Source: Sporomusa ovata DSM 2662
GTDB taxonomy: Bacteria > Bacillota > Negativicutes > Sporomusales > Sporomusaceae
Direction: 5' to 3'
Length of the DNA: 64,000 bases
Assembly: GCF_000445445.1 (NCBI RefSeq)
Contig: NZ_ASXP01000002.1
Span: 124,001-188,000, forward strand
Part shown: positions 45,497 to 54,158 of the stretch, one piece after another
Numbering within the stretch: the stretch's first letter is position 1
How the letters are laid out: each line of letters starts with the position of its first letter
Program-made: the position numbers and the translations under genes
The notes under the pieces: model-generated
What the model was told of the DNA's origin: nothing
What the model saw: the letters and a program-made list of their open reading frames with translations, nothing else
Databases searched by the model: none

Positions 45497-45595
45497 TTAG
45501 GTAGTACAAGTATCTCCAAATTCTGGGAACAAAAGGATAAATAGACTAATAACCAAAACGATAAACCAAAGTTCTCTATTCGTACCCCAAAACAT
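45497..45595 (-). CDS. Small membrane protein, 32 aa (YjcZ-like character)
   Basis: AAAGGGGG lies 8 bases before ATG. The protein starts MFWGTNRELW, has one helix (FIVLVISLFILLF) and ends PEFGDTCTT. Small Gly/Asn plus single-helix proteins of this type occur in spore formers (YjcZ family), a loose likeness only. A short hairpin (CCCTTGAATAGGG then ATTTTTT) follows the stop. Confidence 0.55.
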   Translation of the reverse strand: MFWGTNRELWFIVLVISLFILLFPEFGDTCTT

Positions 45596-45916
45596 CTTAA
45601 ATCCCCCTTTGTCGATGTAATCTACATTATACTATTCATAAGTTGGCAATCGTGTTACCGTAGCTTCAAATTACGAAAGTCGATATCACTTTCCCTAGAG
45701 AAGTTACTGCCAAAACGAAAAAGCCGCACCCCCGAAGGATACGGTGTCCATTACTGTGCTCCCTTTCATTTTATTTTGTCAGGTATAATGCTATTGCTGC
45801 CCCTATAAACCCTGACGCCGCTATAGCGGATAACTAGTATAGCCTAACCTTTATATGGAGTAATCAAAAGCTCAAATATTCCTTAATGCTAAAATAGATC
45901 AAAGGAGCTGATTTCG

Positions 45917-46049
45917 ATGAAATAAAATTAAACAGGGAAATTGTTTCTCAACTATTTGGCGAATTTGATTTTGCATTCACTCATTCAAAAAAAATCGCGA
46001 TGATATTTTAAAAGAATTAATATCAAACGTAATTGATATTAGTATCTAA
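45917..46049 (+). pseudogene. Small gene broken by two A-run frameshifts
   Basis: AAAGGAG precedes ATG 45917, but the frame stops at once (ATG AAA TAA). Adding one A there and one A to the run of eight near 45990 would give about 44 aa: MKIKLNREIVSQLFGEFDFA, FTHSKK, then NRDDILKELISNVIDISI, ending at the terminator. Family not recognised. Confidence 0.5.
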
Positions 46050-46078
46050 AAAACAGCCTTAACGGGCTGTTTTTTTTA
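46049..46078. terminator. Bidirectional terminator
   Basis: AACAGCC-TTAAC-GGGCTGTT with A run before and eight Ts after; serves the EAL gene on the minus strand. Confidence 0.9.
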
Positions 46079-46087
46079 TGTCATACC

Positions 46088-49036
46088 CTAACAATATTTT
46101 TTCCATATTTCTTCTTCCGTCAAAGGTCTGCTGATGAAATAACCTTGCATTCGATCACACTTCAACTCCTGCAAAAATGACATTTGTTCTGTCGTTTCAA
46201 CCCCTTCTGCGACAACGTCAAATCCCATTTTATGTGCCAACTGAATAACCGTTCCTACAATGGCTGCATAATTTCTTTTCTCCAGCAAAGCATCTACAAA
46301 AGATTTATCAATTTTAATGGTATTTACCGGTAATTCGCTGAGATAGGTCAGAGAGCTATAACCTGTGCCGAAATCATCCAGAGAGATCCTGATTCCCTCT
46401 TTCTTTAAATTACAGATTTTATCAGTCACCTTTTTGAAATTTTCAATAAGTATCGTCTCAACAATTTCCAAAATTAGACAACTCTTGGAAAAAGCAGTAT
46501 TCTCTAAAACACTTGCAACTTTTGCGGTAAAATCATCCTGCAGCCATTCTTTAACCGACACGTTAACAGACATATGCACCTTCGTCAAACCTGCATCATG
46601 CAGCCTTTTGCCAAATAAACATGCTGTCTGCAAAACCCATTCACCAATTTCCACAATTAAATTACTTTCTTCGGCGACAGGAATAAATTGAGCCGGAGAA
46701 ACCAAACCATACTCTGGACTTTGCCAGCGAATTAAAGCCTCAAAAGCAACCAACTGTTTATCCGCATTAACAATCGGTTGATAATATAAAACAAATTCGC
46801 CATTTTTTAAAGCCTTATGCAAACCAGCTTCTAGTCGCATTTTATTAATAGTATCTGTTTCCATATCAGTTGTAAAGAATTCATAACGATGCTTGCCTTG
46901 TTTTTTGGCACACTGCATAGCAATATCGGCATTTTTCAATAAGGATTTCGTATCACAACCATCATCAGGATATAATGCAATGCCGATGCTGAGCGTCACC
47001 GCCAACGGATCATGGGTGGAAATACATACCTCCCCCACCACTTGAATCAATTTCTGCGCAAATTCGCTTATGATTTGACGATCAGTTTCACCAGAAAGGA
47101 TAATTATAAACTCATCTCCACCCAACCGCGCTACAAATTGCTCCTGAGCAACCTTCTTTAAAGCTTTTGCGGTTCGCAACAGAAACTGATCGCCTACAGC
47201 ATGGCCCATGGAATCATTAATCATCTTAAAATTATCTAAATCTATAAATAGTAAAGCGCCTGCCATACGGTTATTTTGATCCTCTAATTCGGCCGACAGT
47301 TTTTCTAAAAATGACAAACGGTTGGCCAATCCTGTCAAAATATCGTGGTAAGCCAAATGATATATTTTCATACTTTGCATTTTCTTCTGTGTTATATCTG
47401 TCAAAGAGCCAGCCATACGAATAGGCTTTCCATCTGCATCAAATAATGCCTTACCCCGGCCAAGCACCCATATCATCTCACCTTCTTGGGTTATAATTCG
47501 ATATTCACAGATATATTCAGGTGTTTTTCCCGCCAAATGCCCTTCCAATTTTTGCTGTCTTTTATCCAAATCATCAGGATGTATTTTATTTACAACGCGG
47601 GGATCGAAAATATCACAGTCTGTAAACATATGTGAGAAATGAAGGTTATCTGCCCATTGTCCTAATAAAGCGACCGTTCTTCCTTTTATATTCCAATCCC
47701 ATATTGCATCTTTCGAACCCGCAGCCACTAAGCGATATCGCTCCTCGCTTTGAGCCAATTCCTGTGTTTTTATATTAAGCCGATCAAGCTGCACACGCAG
47801 TTCCGCTTCCGTCGCAGCCAATTGCCCATAAGTAGCCGCCAACTCCTCATTGCTGGCCTGCAACTCCCTTTCAGCCTGCTGACGGCTTATCTGCATATAG
47901 TCAATGGCCCTAGCTACTCCGCCAATTTCATCATGACTGCCAAGCAGCTTATCTGGTAAACGCTCTGAAAAATCGCCACTGGCCATATGGTTAAGGTGTC
48001 TGACTAATTCATCCATGCGCCGGGTCAGTTGATAAGAAAATGCCGGAATAAAGGGCAAAATCATGATAATTAGGACAATTGTACCGGCTACTAAAGGAAT
48101 ACTGACTTTTTTCGCTCTGCCAGCAATCTCTTCTACAGATACTACCGTGACTAAAGTCCAGTTTCTCATGCCCGAAGTCTGCATATTGACAAAGCATCTT
48201 TGCCCTTCAATCATAGTTTCAAAATATGTATTTGAGCCTGCCAAAAGGCGCTGGTACTCAGGAAATTCCCAACTGGTAGTACTTCCTTTTGGAGTTAATG
48301 CCCCACTACTCGCCAATTGGGCAATGTTATGCCCCAAAAATTCTGGATTTGGATGAGCCATAATTGTTCCATCCCTGGCCAGCATAAAAACATATCCCGT
48401 TTTACCTATTTTCATTTCCGAAATTTTTCTAGTAAATTGATCCAAACTTACATCAATACCCAATACACCAATCACTGTACCATCGAAATTCCGCACTAAA
48501 TGCGCTGCAGTCACGGTAAATTTACTGCCGTCGTAGGTCTCATACGGTTCAGACAGAAAAGTTTCTTCCTGATTCTCTATCGCCGGCCTATACCAGGGAC
48601 GCTTGCGCGGGTCCAAGCCCTTTTGCGCAGTCCTTCGCGGCCATCCGATAAATCCGCCTTTTTCTGTTCCCAGATAGGCATAAGCTGTCTCCGGATGTTG
48701 CTGCGCATATCGTTCAAGTTCCCGGTAAATCTTCTCGTGTACACTGTCATTGCCCGGAGGTACAAATTCTTGTTGTGTATTATAAAATGTATCCACAGTA
48801 TCCGCCATTTCAACAAACGGATTTATAGCTAAATACTGGCAGTCTTCCTTCATGCCATTCAGCATAGTAACAATCGCATGATCCATTTGGATCATTTCTT
48901 TACTAGTACCCTCTCTTATTTCCTTTTCCAGAGCTCCTTCCATCTCCCGATAGACAAAAAAAGCTAGCAATATTAGGGGGACTGTAGTAACAATGATAAA
49001 TGCAGTGATTATTTTATTGCGCATAGAATTGAACAT
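46088..49036 (-). CDS. Membrane c-di-GMP enzyme: Cache-HAMP-PAS-GGDEF-EAL
   Basis: 982 aa. N-terminal helix (IITAFIIVTTVPLILLAFFV), extracytoplasmic double-Cache sensor to about 300, second helix, HAMP, coiled coil, PAS/PAC (about 430-550), GGDEF (ARLGGDEFIII; no RxxD site) and EAL (FEALIRW, VDDFGTGYSS-type DDFGTGYSSL, VAEGVET). Both catalytic motifs are intact, so it could make or degrade c-di-GMP. Ribosome site AAAGGGTGG. Single gene. Confidence 0.95.
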   Translation of the reverse strand: MFNSMRNKIITAFIIVTTVPLILLAFFVYREMEGALEKEIREGTSKEMIQMDHAIVTMLNGMKEDCQYLAINPFVEMADTVDTFYNTQQEFVPPGNDSVHEKIYRELERYAQQHPETAYAYLGTEKGGFIGWPRRTAQKGLDPRKRPWYRPAIENQEETFLSEPYETYDGSKFTVTAAHLVRNFDGTVIGVLGIDVSLDQFTRKISEMKIGKTGYVFMLARDGTIMAHPNPEFLGHNIAQLASSGALTPKGSTTSWEFPEYQRLLAGSNTYFETMIEGQRCFVNMQTSGMRNWTLVTVVSVEEIAGRAKKVSIPLVAGTIVLIIMILPFIPAFSYQLTRRMDELVRHLNHMASGDFSERLPDKLLGSHDEIGGVARAIDYMQISRQQAERELQASNEELAATYGQLAATEAELRVQLDRLNIKTQELAQSEERYRLVAAGSKDAIWDWNIKGRTVALLGQWADNLHFSHMFTDCDIFDPRVVNKIHPDDLDKRQQKLEGHLAGKTPEYICEYRIITQEGEMIWVLGRGKALFDADGKPIRMAGSLTDITQKKMQSMKIYHLAYHDILTGLANRLSFLEKLSAELEDQNNRMAGALLFIDLDNFKMINDSMGHAVGDQFLLRTAKALKKVAQEQFVARLGGDEFIIILSGETDRQIISEFAQKLIQVVGEVCISTHDPLAVTLSIGIALYPDDGCDTKSLLKNADIAMQCAKKQGKHRYEFFTTDMETDTINKMRLEAGLHKALKNGEFVLYYQPIVNADKQLVAFEALIRWQSPEYGLVSPAQFIPVAEESNLIVEIGEWVLQTACLFGKRLHDAGLTKVHMSVNVSVKEWLQDDFTAKVASVLENTAFSKSCLILEIVETILIENFKKVTDKICNLKKEGIRISLDDFGTGYSSLTYLSELPVNTIKIDKSFVDALLEKRNYAAIVGTVIQLAHKMGFDVVAEGVETTEQMSFLQELKCDRMQGYFISRPLTEEEIWKKYC

Positions 49037-49225
49037 TTTAGTGCCACCCTTTCGGCATACAAATCATAAAAAAAAGCCAGGCCTATGCCCAGCATCATTG
49101 CTAGTTTATCAAAATGACCCGGCAATGTTTACTTATAAAACAATCACTTGCATCTGTCGACTGCTATAATAAATATTCTTAAATAAAATTATAGTATTTT
49201 TTAAGAGATTCGTCTATAAAAAGTA

Positions 49226-49754
49226 TCACATACTCTTAGTTTCATGAACTCGACGTTCTGGCCATATAGATCCGTCGTTGTTTTTCATAGCTTCGGAGAA
49301 GTATCTTTCCGCCTCACTATATTCCTTGTAACATCAGAGCTTCGGCTGCATAGAGCTGAAGCTTTGAACAGTCCGGGGATTTTTTAAAAGCTTTTCTGGC
49401 AACTTCGAAATTGCGTTCCCCTTTTTTCTCTTTACTGCCGTCCTCGAACCACACGTACCCGGTATGATATATGGCAGGTGTTTTTATGAAATAGACCTTG
49501 CGGTAGCCACCGGCTAAGGCATGCCACTGCTCATGCACCTCTCCGACGTAACGTAAACATGGAATATTTCTGAATATGCGAGCCTGCCTCGAAACGTTGT
49601 TGTTCTTGACATTTATCCATGGAGTTTCAATGACATTATACCAAAGCTTTTTGCCTTTTACCTTAACATACTGCCTGTCGATTTTCTCAAGAAGCGGTCG
49701 CAAAAGCGGTACGTCCACATCTTCAAAAAAAATATCCAGCCCTCCTGTAATCAC
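49226..49754 (-). pseudogene. Remnant of a TPR glycosyltransferase (GT2, SunS-like)
   Basis: The fragment keeps the C-terminal half of a family 2 glycosyltransferase (ARIFRNIPCLRYVGEVHEQW, IYHTGYVWFEDGS) and a TPR start. The frame stops at 49317, but another frame continues KEYSEAERYFSEAMKNN to 49226. The catalytic N-terminal half is missing. A 10-bp inverted repeat (CCTCCTGTAA / TTACAGGAGG) lies at the broken upstream edge (49741-49779). Decayed gene. Confidence 0.7.
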
Positions 49755-49798
49755 CCGTGAATGGGAATTTTACAGGAGGAAATTAAAAAGGATCACAT

Positions 49799-50005
49799 AT
49801 GCAGGATTTATTTCTACCCTACACATGCGATCCAAATCGATCTTTGCAACAGTATCAAGATACAGGAAGCAACCCAAATAACAGAACCCGTCAGCGTGTC
49901 CTGCCAAACCTGTATCAAGATATGAACCCATCGAATATTGCATGCAGTCGCACAGCCATCTGTCTTTCGCGCCAATCATTACACCCCGATTGTCAAAACT
50001 TGTAA
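49799..50005 (+). CDS. Uncertain small protein, 68 aa
   Basis: AAAAGGATC precedes an ATG. The product is Gln/Asn/Pro-rich (CDPNRSLQQYQDTGSNPNNR) with three Cys near the end. Near-repeat GTATCAAGATA occurs twice. No family recognised; the end runs into the promoter of the RNA candidate. Confidence 0.3.
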   Translation: MQDLFLPYTCDPNRSLQQYQDTGSNPNNRTRQRVLPNLYQDMNPSNIACSRTAICLSRQSLHPDCQNL

Positions 50006-50028
50006 TTGAGCTAACAACCGGGTATAAT
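50000..50028 (+). promoter_or_regulatory. Promoter of the four-way-junction RNA candidate
   Basis: TTGTAA (50000-50005), 17-base spacer, TATAAT (50023-50028). Start predicted near 50035, the first base of the closing stem. Confidence 0.65.
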
Positions 50029-50034
50029 AAGATT

Positions 50035-50137
50035 GTCGTCGTGGACAGTTCGCTGTTACGTGTAGGTGTGTGTTCACCTGCTCGTGCCTATAGGTGCTCC
50101 AACACCTATGGGACACGGCGACCTTACTTTTTAATTT
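50035..50137 (+). ncRNA. Candidate novel structured RNA (four-way junction)
   Basis: A 9-bp closing stem (50035-50043 with 50114-50122, one G-U) encloses three hairpins: 45-48/53-56 with a UUCG loop, 58-68/75-85 with one U-U mismatch, and 87-96/103-112 (last two digits of 50xxx). Only about four junction bases stay unpaired. A U-rich tract (CTTACTTTTT) follows. Promoter spacing fits the 5' end. No known Rfam family comes to mind and no coding frame is convincing here. Confidence 0.6.
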
Positions 50138-50347
50138 CCACCTATTACTAATATTAGTACTCTTTGACATGAATTGCAAGTACATGAAGGTAAAAAAGAT
50201 TGGTTTCCTACAAGAAACTTACACCGCCCCTTGTAAGTTAAAAAGCAGCCGGTTACACACCAAAAATAATCAAAGTAAAAGACTCTATTGATTCTCGGCT
50301 CAATATCGACCCCAACCCCCAGACTAACACTTCTTTTTGCATATAAC

Positions 50348-50376
50348 AAAGCCCTCGGAATGTCCGAGGGTTTTTA
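50348..50376 (+). terminator. Terminator-like hairpin
   Basis: GCCCTCGGA / TCCGAGGG followed by TTTTTA. Bases 50138-50347 and 50377-50560 hold no gene I can support; a small hairpin (ACTTACA / TGTAAGT) lies near 50218-50237. Confidence 0.7.
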
Positions 50377-50625
50377 CAGCAACATAGCTGAAACCAATTT
50401 GATAACGGAAGCTAGAACCGGGGGAACTGCACATTCACTAAAGATGCTAAAAAGCATTTTCAATTACCCACAAATTGAGGGTAGTTTGTCGGAAAATCGC
50501 CTAATTTAATACATCTTAGTCGGATAAATCACCCTTCTAGCGACTGAATTATTACAACTTTTCTCGTATAATTAAGATAGGACGGGGTTACGGCCCGCCC
50601 TAAATCGAATAAGGAGTTGAGTACT

Positions 50626-50715
50626 ATGCACTTGAAAACGAGATGGTTTACGCTAACCGTTTCAAGTGGTGCCTTATGGTTGATCTATCAAATCATCCAT
50701 GAAGCAACCAAGTAA
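50626..50715 (+). CDS. Small hydrophobic protein, 29 aa
   Basis: AAGGAG sits 9 bases before ATG, and TATAAT lies at 50567-50572 though the -35 is weak. The product (MHLKTRWFTLTVSSGALWLI then YQIIHEATK) is a single amphipathic or membrane helix. Size and separate transcription resemble type I toxins or small regulatory peptides, but no antitoxin RNA is evident. A hairpin follows at 50727-50761. Confidence 0.5.
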   Translation: MHLKTRWFTLTVSSGALWLIYQIIHEATK

Positions 50716-50726
50716 CCTCCCTATTC

Positions 50727-50761
50727 AATGAACGTCCCTACGCCAAATAGGGACGTTCATT
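50727..50761 (+). terminator. Hairpin after the 29-aa gene
   Basis: AATGAACGTCCCTA / TAGGGACGTTCATT with weak T tract. Confidence 0.65.
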
Positions 50762-50820
50762 ATGTTCTATGCATATTATAACCGATTTAGAACCCGTTTA
50801 GAAGTTAATTTTCATTAAAA

Positions 50821-51009
50821 ATGTATAATTTATCACTACTAATTTATTTTATTCCAAATCCAAGATCTAACCCAGTCAGCTATAACCTTAATGTCAATGA
50901 ACCTTGGAATGACCAAGCAAAACCCGATGGTCATAACTATCGACCTAACCATGTGGTAGACGTTCCCTTTCGCAATGGATACGTCATTGGTACTACGTTA
51001 CTTCTTTAA
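50821..51009 (+). CDS. Doubtful ORF, 62 aa
   Basis: The frame has protein-like composition (NVNEPWNDQAKPDGHN, VVDVPFRNGYVIGTT) but no ribosome site. It may be the tail of a decayed gene. Nothing else is seen between 50762 and 51088. Confidence 0.25.
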   Translation: MYNLSLLIYFIPNPRSNPVSYNLNVNEPWNDQAKPDGHNYRPNHVVDVPFRNGYVIGTTLLL

Positions 51010-51088
51010 TTTTTTTGATTTTATTGATTTTATTGACCTAAACTACATAGTCTAAATCTAATGTATTCTCTTAGCAAAGGATGATATT

Positions 51089-51544
51089 ATGTCTACTGAG
51101 TTATTAATACAATATTTCTCTATACTTATTGCTATAGTGGCTGTTATTGTTGCTCGTAAAGAATTGAAACGGTTTATTCCTGTTGGATTGTTTGCCAGTT
51201 ACTATGCTAATCTTTGTTGTTATATTGCAAATTATTTTAACTGGTGGGAATTTCCGACTAGACTTTTTACTGGCGTAAAAGACATTTCCTTTACCGTAAA
51301 TGTTGTTATTGTACCAGTCCTAGCTATGTTTTGGGTAAGGTACTCTCCAATGTCAAGGATTAAGTGGACTTTTCTTTGGACAACGATTCTAACAGGATTT
51401 GAATATTTTGCTGTAAAGTATACCAACCTGATTGTATATCACAATGGATATAATTGGTATCATTCGTATGTCCTATGGTTAATCAGTTGGTACATTTGGT
51501 ATTCATTCCATAAGTGGTTTTATAAAGATAGTGAGCCCCACTAA
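51089..51544 (+). CDS. CBO0543-family membrane protein
   Basis: 151 aa, four to five hydrophobic segments with many aromatic residues (NYFNWWEFPTRLF, WTTILTGFEYFAVKYTNLI, SWYIWYSFHKWFY). This pattern is typical of CBO0543-type proteins of spore formers; function unknown. Ribosome site AAAGGATG. Confidence 0.8.
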   Translation: MSTELLIQYFSILIAIVAVIVARKELKRFIPVGLFASYYANLCCYIANYFNWWEFPTRLFTGVKDISFTVNVVIVPVLAMFWVRYSPMSRIKWTFLWTTILTGFEYFAVKYTNLIVYHNGYNWYHSYVLWLISWYIWYSFHKWFYKDSEPH

Positions 51545-51554
51545 TAACAAACTA

Positions 51555-51722
51555 TCATGGTCCCTCCCATTCCCAAAGCCGCTGCATTCCCTTGGCTGAT
51601 ACCGGATCGATCAGTCGAACGTTGTCCAGTGTCCAGGCATAGCATTCAATGGTAAAGTTACCGAAGGCAAATTCATTATTAACCCCGTTATCTAAAGGCA
51701 TGTGTCCATTTATTTGACCTCC
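51555..51722 (-). pseudogene. C-terminal remnant of an ASCH-domain protein
   Basis: NEFAFGNFTIECYAWTLDNV, then RLIDPVSAKGMQRLWEWE matches the end of phage and plasmid ASCH proteins (pattern FGDY..GRYAW.L.N......P..AKG..GLW.W). The N-terminal part is absent; upstream in-frame codons are unrelated. A piece of past phage or island DNA. Confidence 0.6.
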
Positions 51723-51921
51723 CCGTATGAATATGATCAGGAAACTATGGAATATTATTATCGGGGTGCGCAACTCCTTTAAGCCGGAGCGACTGTATGA
51801 AGCAGAGCTCTGGCTTTTCTGTTGCCAATCAGTTACTACCCCACTCCCCCTTGTTTGTCTTGGTATCTTGTTTTATTATGCTATGAAAAAAGCCCGATGT
51901 ACAAGTTGTTCCTTCTACTAT

Positions 51922-51960
51922 TCTACCACTTTCTAACACAATGAGTAGAAAAGTGGTAGA
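51922..51960. terminator. Inverted repeat downstream of the AAA ATPase gene
   Basis: TCTACCACTTTCTA / TAGAAAAGTGGTAGA, one-base bulge. T run is poor on both strands, so termination is only probable. Confidence 0.5.
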
Positions 51961-51972
51961 TACATTTTTAAA

Positions 51973-53157
51973 TCAGTTTATCTGCTTAATCGCATGAACT
52001 CGTCTTATGTATTGATTAAATTGTGGTACAGTAAAATCAACCTCGCCATAACGAGGAGCATAGATAAAGCCTTTATAAATTAATTGCCCTCTAACCGGTG
52101 AAACACTTTGTACAGCCGTATTCATTTTGGCGGCAATTTGAGCAACAGTGCAGGGTAATTCTCCACACTCGACCATCGCCACCATAAATTCTTTTTCTTT
52201 TGGCGTGGCGCGATCATAGCGCACTTTAAAAAAACTATCATCTAAGCTTTTCTCAAAGGCCGGATAAGCTGCCTTTACTGCTTCGAGGTCAATAGCATTA
52301 TTTTTGATAAACTCCCAGGCCTGCTTTCCATATTCCTGTAAGAAATATGGATACCCTTCTGTTATTCTGATGATTTCAGCAATAGCATCTTCACTATAAG
52401 AGATACCTAACTGCTTAGCTGGCTCAGCCAGTGCAAGCTTAGCCGATTCTGATTCTAATGAACCAATCGAAATAAAGCTAAATAGCCGTTCGGCATACGA
52501 TTTTATATCCCCCGCAATCTTAGTTACTTTAGGCAAACCAGCTGCAACCAATGTTACCGGCAACCCCTTTTGGTTGGCACGGTGCAATGCCGTAATCAGA
52601 GCTTCAAATTCGTCATCTTTCAGGTACTGTATTTCATCAATAAATAAGCAAACCGCACTTTCGCTATTTTTAGCAAGCGCCCCCATCGATACCAGCAATT
52701 CCGTAAGATCATTGGAAAAATTCCCTGTATCGGATACTCCGACCGCCGCATCGATTTCATCATTTACTCCTACGCTTATTTCACCCTCGGGCGAGTAGGT
52801 AATTTTAAATGCCTTCAATACTGATAGGGCCTTTTGAAAATAACCCTTAGCCTTTGCCTTAACGCTCATCTGGCGAATTAATTTTTGTAAATGTAACGAA
52901 ATAGCGTTTTTAAACGAAGATCGCTCCGATACCTCAATGTGTTCGTATAAAACATTATACTCGTCAGCAATTTCTTCAATTTTATTTAGCAGAACCGTTT
53001 TGCCAACCCCACGTAGCCCATAATAAATAACTGAACGAGCAGGATAACCATGCGCTACATAAGCAATAATTTCTTTTGCTGCCTGAATAGTATCATCACG
53101 TCCAGCTAGATAACTAGGTATTAGCCCTGCCCCAGGCGTATAAGGATTTATTAGCAC
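51973..53157 (-). CDS. AAA/STAND-like ATPase, Orc1/Cdc6-type fold
   Basis: About 394 aa. Starts INPYTPGAGLIPSYLAGRDD; Walker A YGLRGVGKTVLL; Walker B AVCLFIDEIQYL; sensor region VTLVAAGLPKV; a winged-helix-like C-terminus (TVAQIAAKMNTAVQSVSPVR). Such ATPases (archaeal-ATPase-like) occur on mobile islands and in bacterial genomes with unclear roles. The GTG at 53157 has GAGGAAGG upstream. It borders the decayed patch to its left. Confidence 0.85.
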   Translation of the reverse strand: MLINPYTPGAGLIPSYLAGRDDTIQAAKEIIAYVAHGYPARSVIYYGLRGVGKTVLLNKIEEIADEYNVLYEHIEVSERSSFKNAISLHLQKLIRQMSVKAKAKGYFQKALSVLKAFKITYSPEGEISVGVNDEIDAAVGVSDTGNFSNDLTELLVSMGALAKNSESAVCLFIDEIQYLKDDEFEALITALHRANQKGLPVTLVAAGLPKVTKIAGDIKSYAERLFSFISIGSLESESAKLALAEPAKQLGISYSEDAIAEIIRITEGYPYFLQEYGKQAWEFIKNNAIDLEAVKAAYPAFEKSLDDSFFKVRYDRATPKEKEFMVAMVECGELPCTVAQIAAKMNTAVQSVSPVRGQLIYKGFIYAPRYGEVDFTVPQFNQYIRRVHAIKQIN

Positions 53158-53257
53158 ACAATCACCTTCCTCTAAAATGATTATTACCGCAATTATATCT
53201 TTATATTCGATAAATATCAATATTCTCGCGAAAAAACTCCTATATCTTTTATTGCCA

Positions 53258-53292
53258 AAAGACGGAATATGAAATTCATACTCCGTCTTTAC
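53258..53292 (-). terminator. Terminator after tRNA-Ser(CGA)
   Basis: AAAGACGGAGTATGAA / TTCATATTCCGTCTTT. Confidence 0.8.
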
Positions 53293-53330
53293 TACTAACT
53301 TATCCGGTTCGGAGACTCGCGGGGACTCGT

Positions 53331-53372
53331 GGGGACGGTTCTGTGCGCCAAGAAGCGCACAGAACCGTCCCC
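53331..53372. repeat. REP-like palindrome
   Basis: GGGGACGGTTCTGTGCG, 8-base loop, exact complement. This GGGGACGGTTCT motif is a common repetitive extragenic palindrome in Firmicutes, often linked to REP-associated transposases (none here). A GACTC/GAGTC pair flanks it. Confidence 0.8.
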
Positions 53373-53479
53373 TTGAGTCTGGTGTATCACTTTACAGCCG
53401 TTGCTGTACGGTTGCTGTACTATGGCCAAAATGGCGTAAAAATAGCCCTCAGAGCAAAAGCTCTGAAAGCCTTGATTTC

Positions 53480-53571
<92 letters not shown>

Positions 53572-53575
53572 GTAT

Positions 53576-54025
53576 CTATTTCCTGCGCATACGAAAGAAT
53601 TCTTTCATAATATGGGAACATTCTTCAGCACGCACTCCAGCTGTTACTTCCAACTGATGGTTGAGCGCAGAATGTTGTACAATATTAAAAAGAGATTCAA
53701 CGGCCCCTGCCTTGTAGTCCGGGCTGCCATATACCAGCTTGTCAACCCGACTCATGACCAACGCACCAGCGCACATGGGACACGGCTCTATCGTAACATA
53801 AAGTGTCGCTCCCGTCAACCGCCAGCGACTCAGCTTTTGACAGGCTTCTCGGATGACTATTACCTCTGCATGTGCAGTAGAGTCATGCCAATTTTCGCGC
53901 ATATTATGTCCACTGGCAATAACCTGGTCGTCTATAACCAGAACAGCCCCAATCGGCACTTCTCCAAGGTCAAAGGCCTTTTGGGCCTCAGCCAGCGCTA
54001 GACCCATATAGTAGTTGTTATCCAT
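53576..54025 (-). CDS. tadA: tRNA adenosine(34) deaminase
   Basis: 149 aa. Makes inosine at the wobble base of tRNA-Arg(ACG). Zinc/catalytic motifs TAHAEVIVI and PCPMCAGALVMSRV. ATG 54025 with GGTGAG; an in-frame start at 54094 adds an unlikely tail. Confidence 0.96.
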   Translation of the reverse strand: MDNNYYMGLALAEAQKAFDLGEVPIGAVLVIDDQVIASGHNMRENWHDSTAHAEVIVIREACQKLSRWRLTGATLYVTIEPCPMCAGALVMSRVDKLVYGSPDYKAGAVESLFNIVQHSALNHQLEVTAGVRAEECSHIMKEFFRMRRK

Positions 54026-54158
54026 ATTCTCACCATCACAAGAGGCTTTTACACTTACTTTTGCTATTATATCCTGCTCACCGAAAAAAATCAATATCCT
54101 ACATTCTGGATAAGTTTAACTAAGCGTTAGCGGGAAATTCCAGCTAACGCTTAACTAA

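Noticed and set aside
49852..49921. Short direct repeat GTATCAAGATA, considered as a possible CRISPR or phase-variable repeat
   Set aside because: Only two 11-base copies, no spacers, no cas genes in the window.
50035..50122. Structured RNA tested as tRNA, hammerhead or twister ribozyme, c-di-GMP, THF or cobalamin riboswitch
   Set aside because: Lacks the conserved core bases of each of these; kept as a novel candidate instead.
50131..50349. Minus-strand frame of 72 codons
   Set aside because: No convincing ribosome site, no family, overlaps hairpins; kept out of the annotation.
51727..51936. Plus-strand frame of 69 codons next to the ASCH remnant
   Set aside because: No ribosome site; ends in an inverted repeat; composition not protein-like in the last third.
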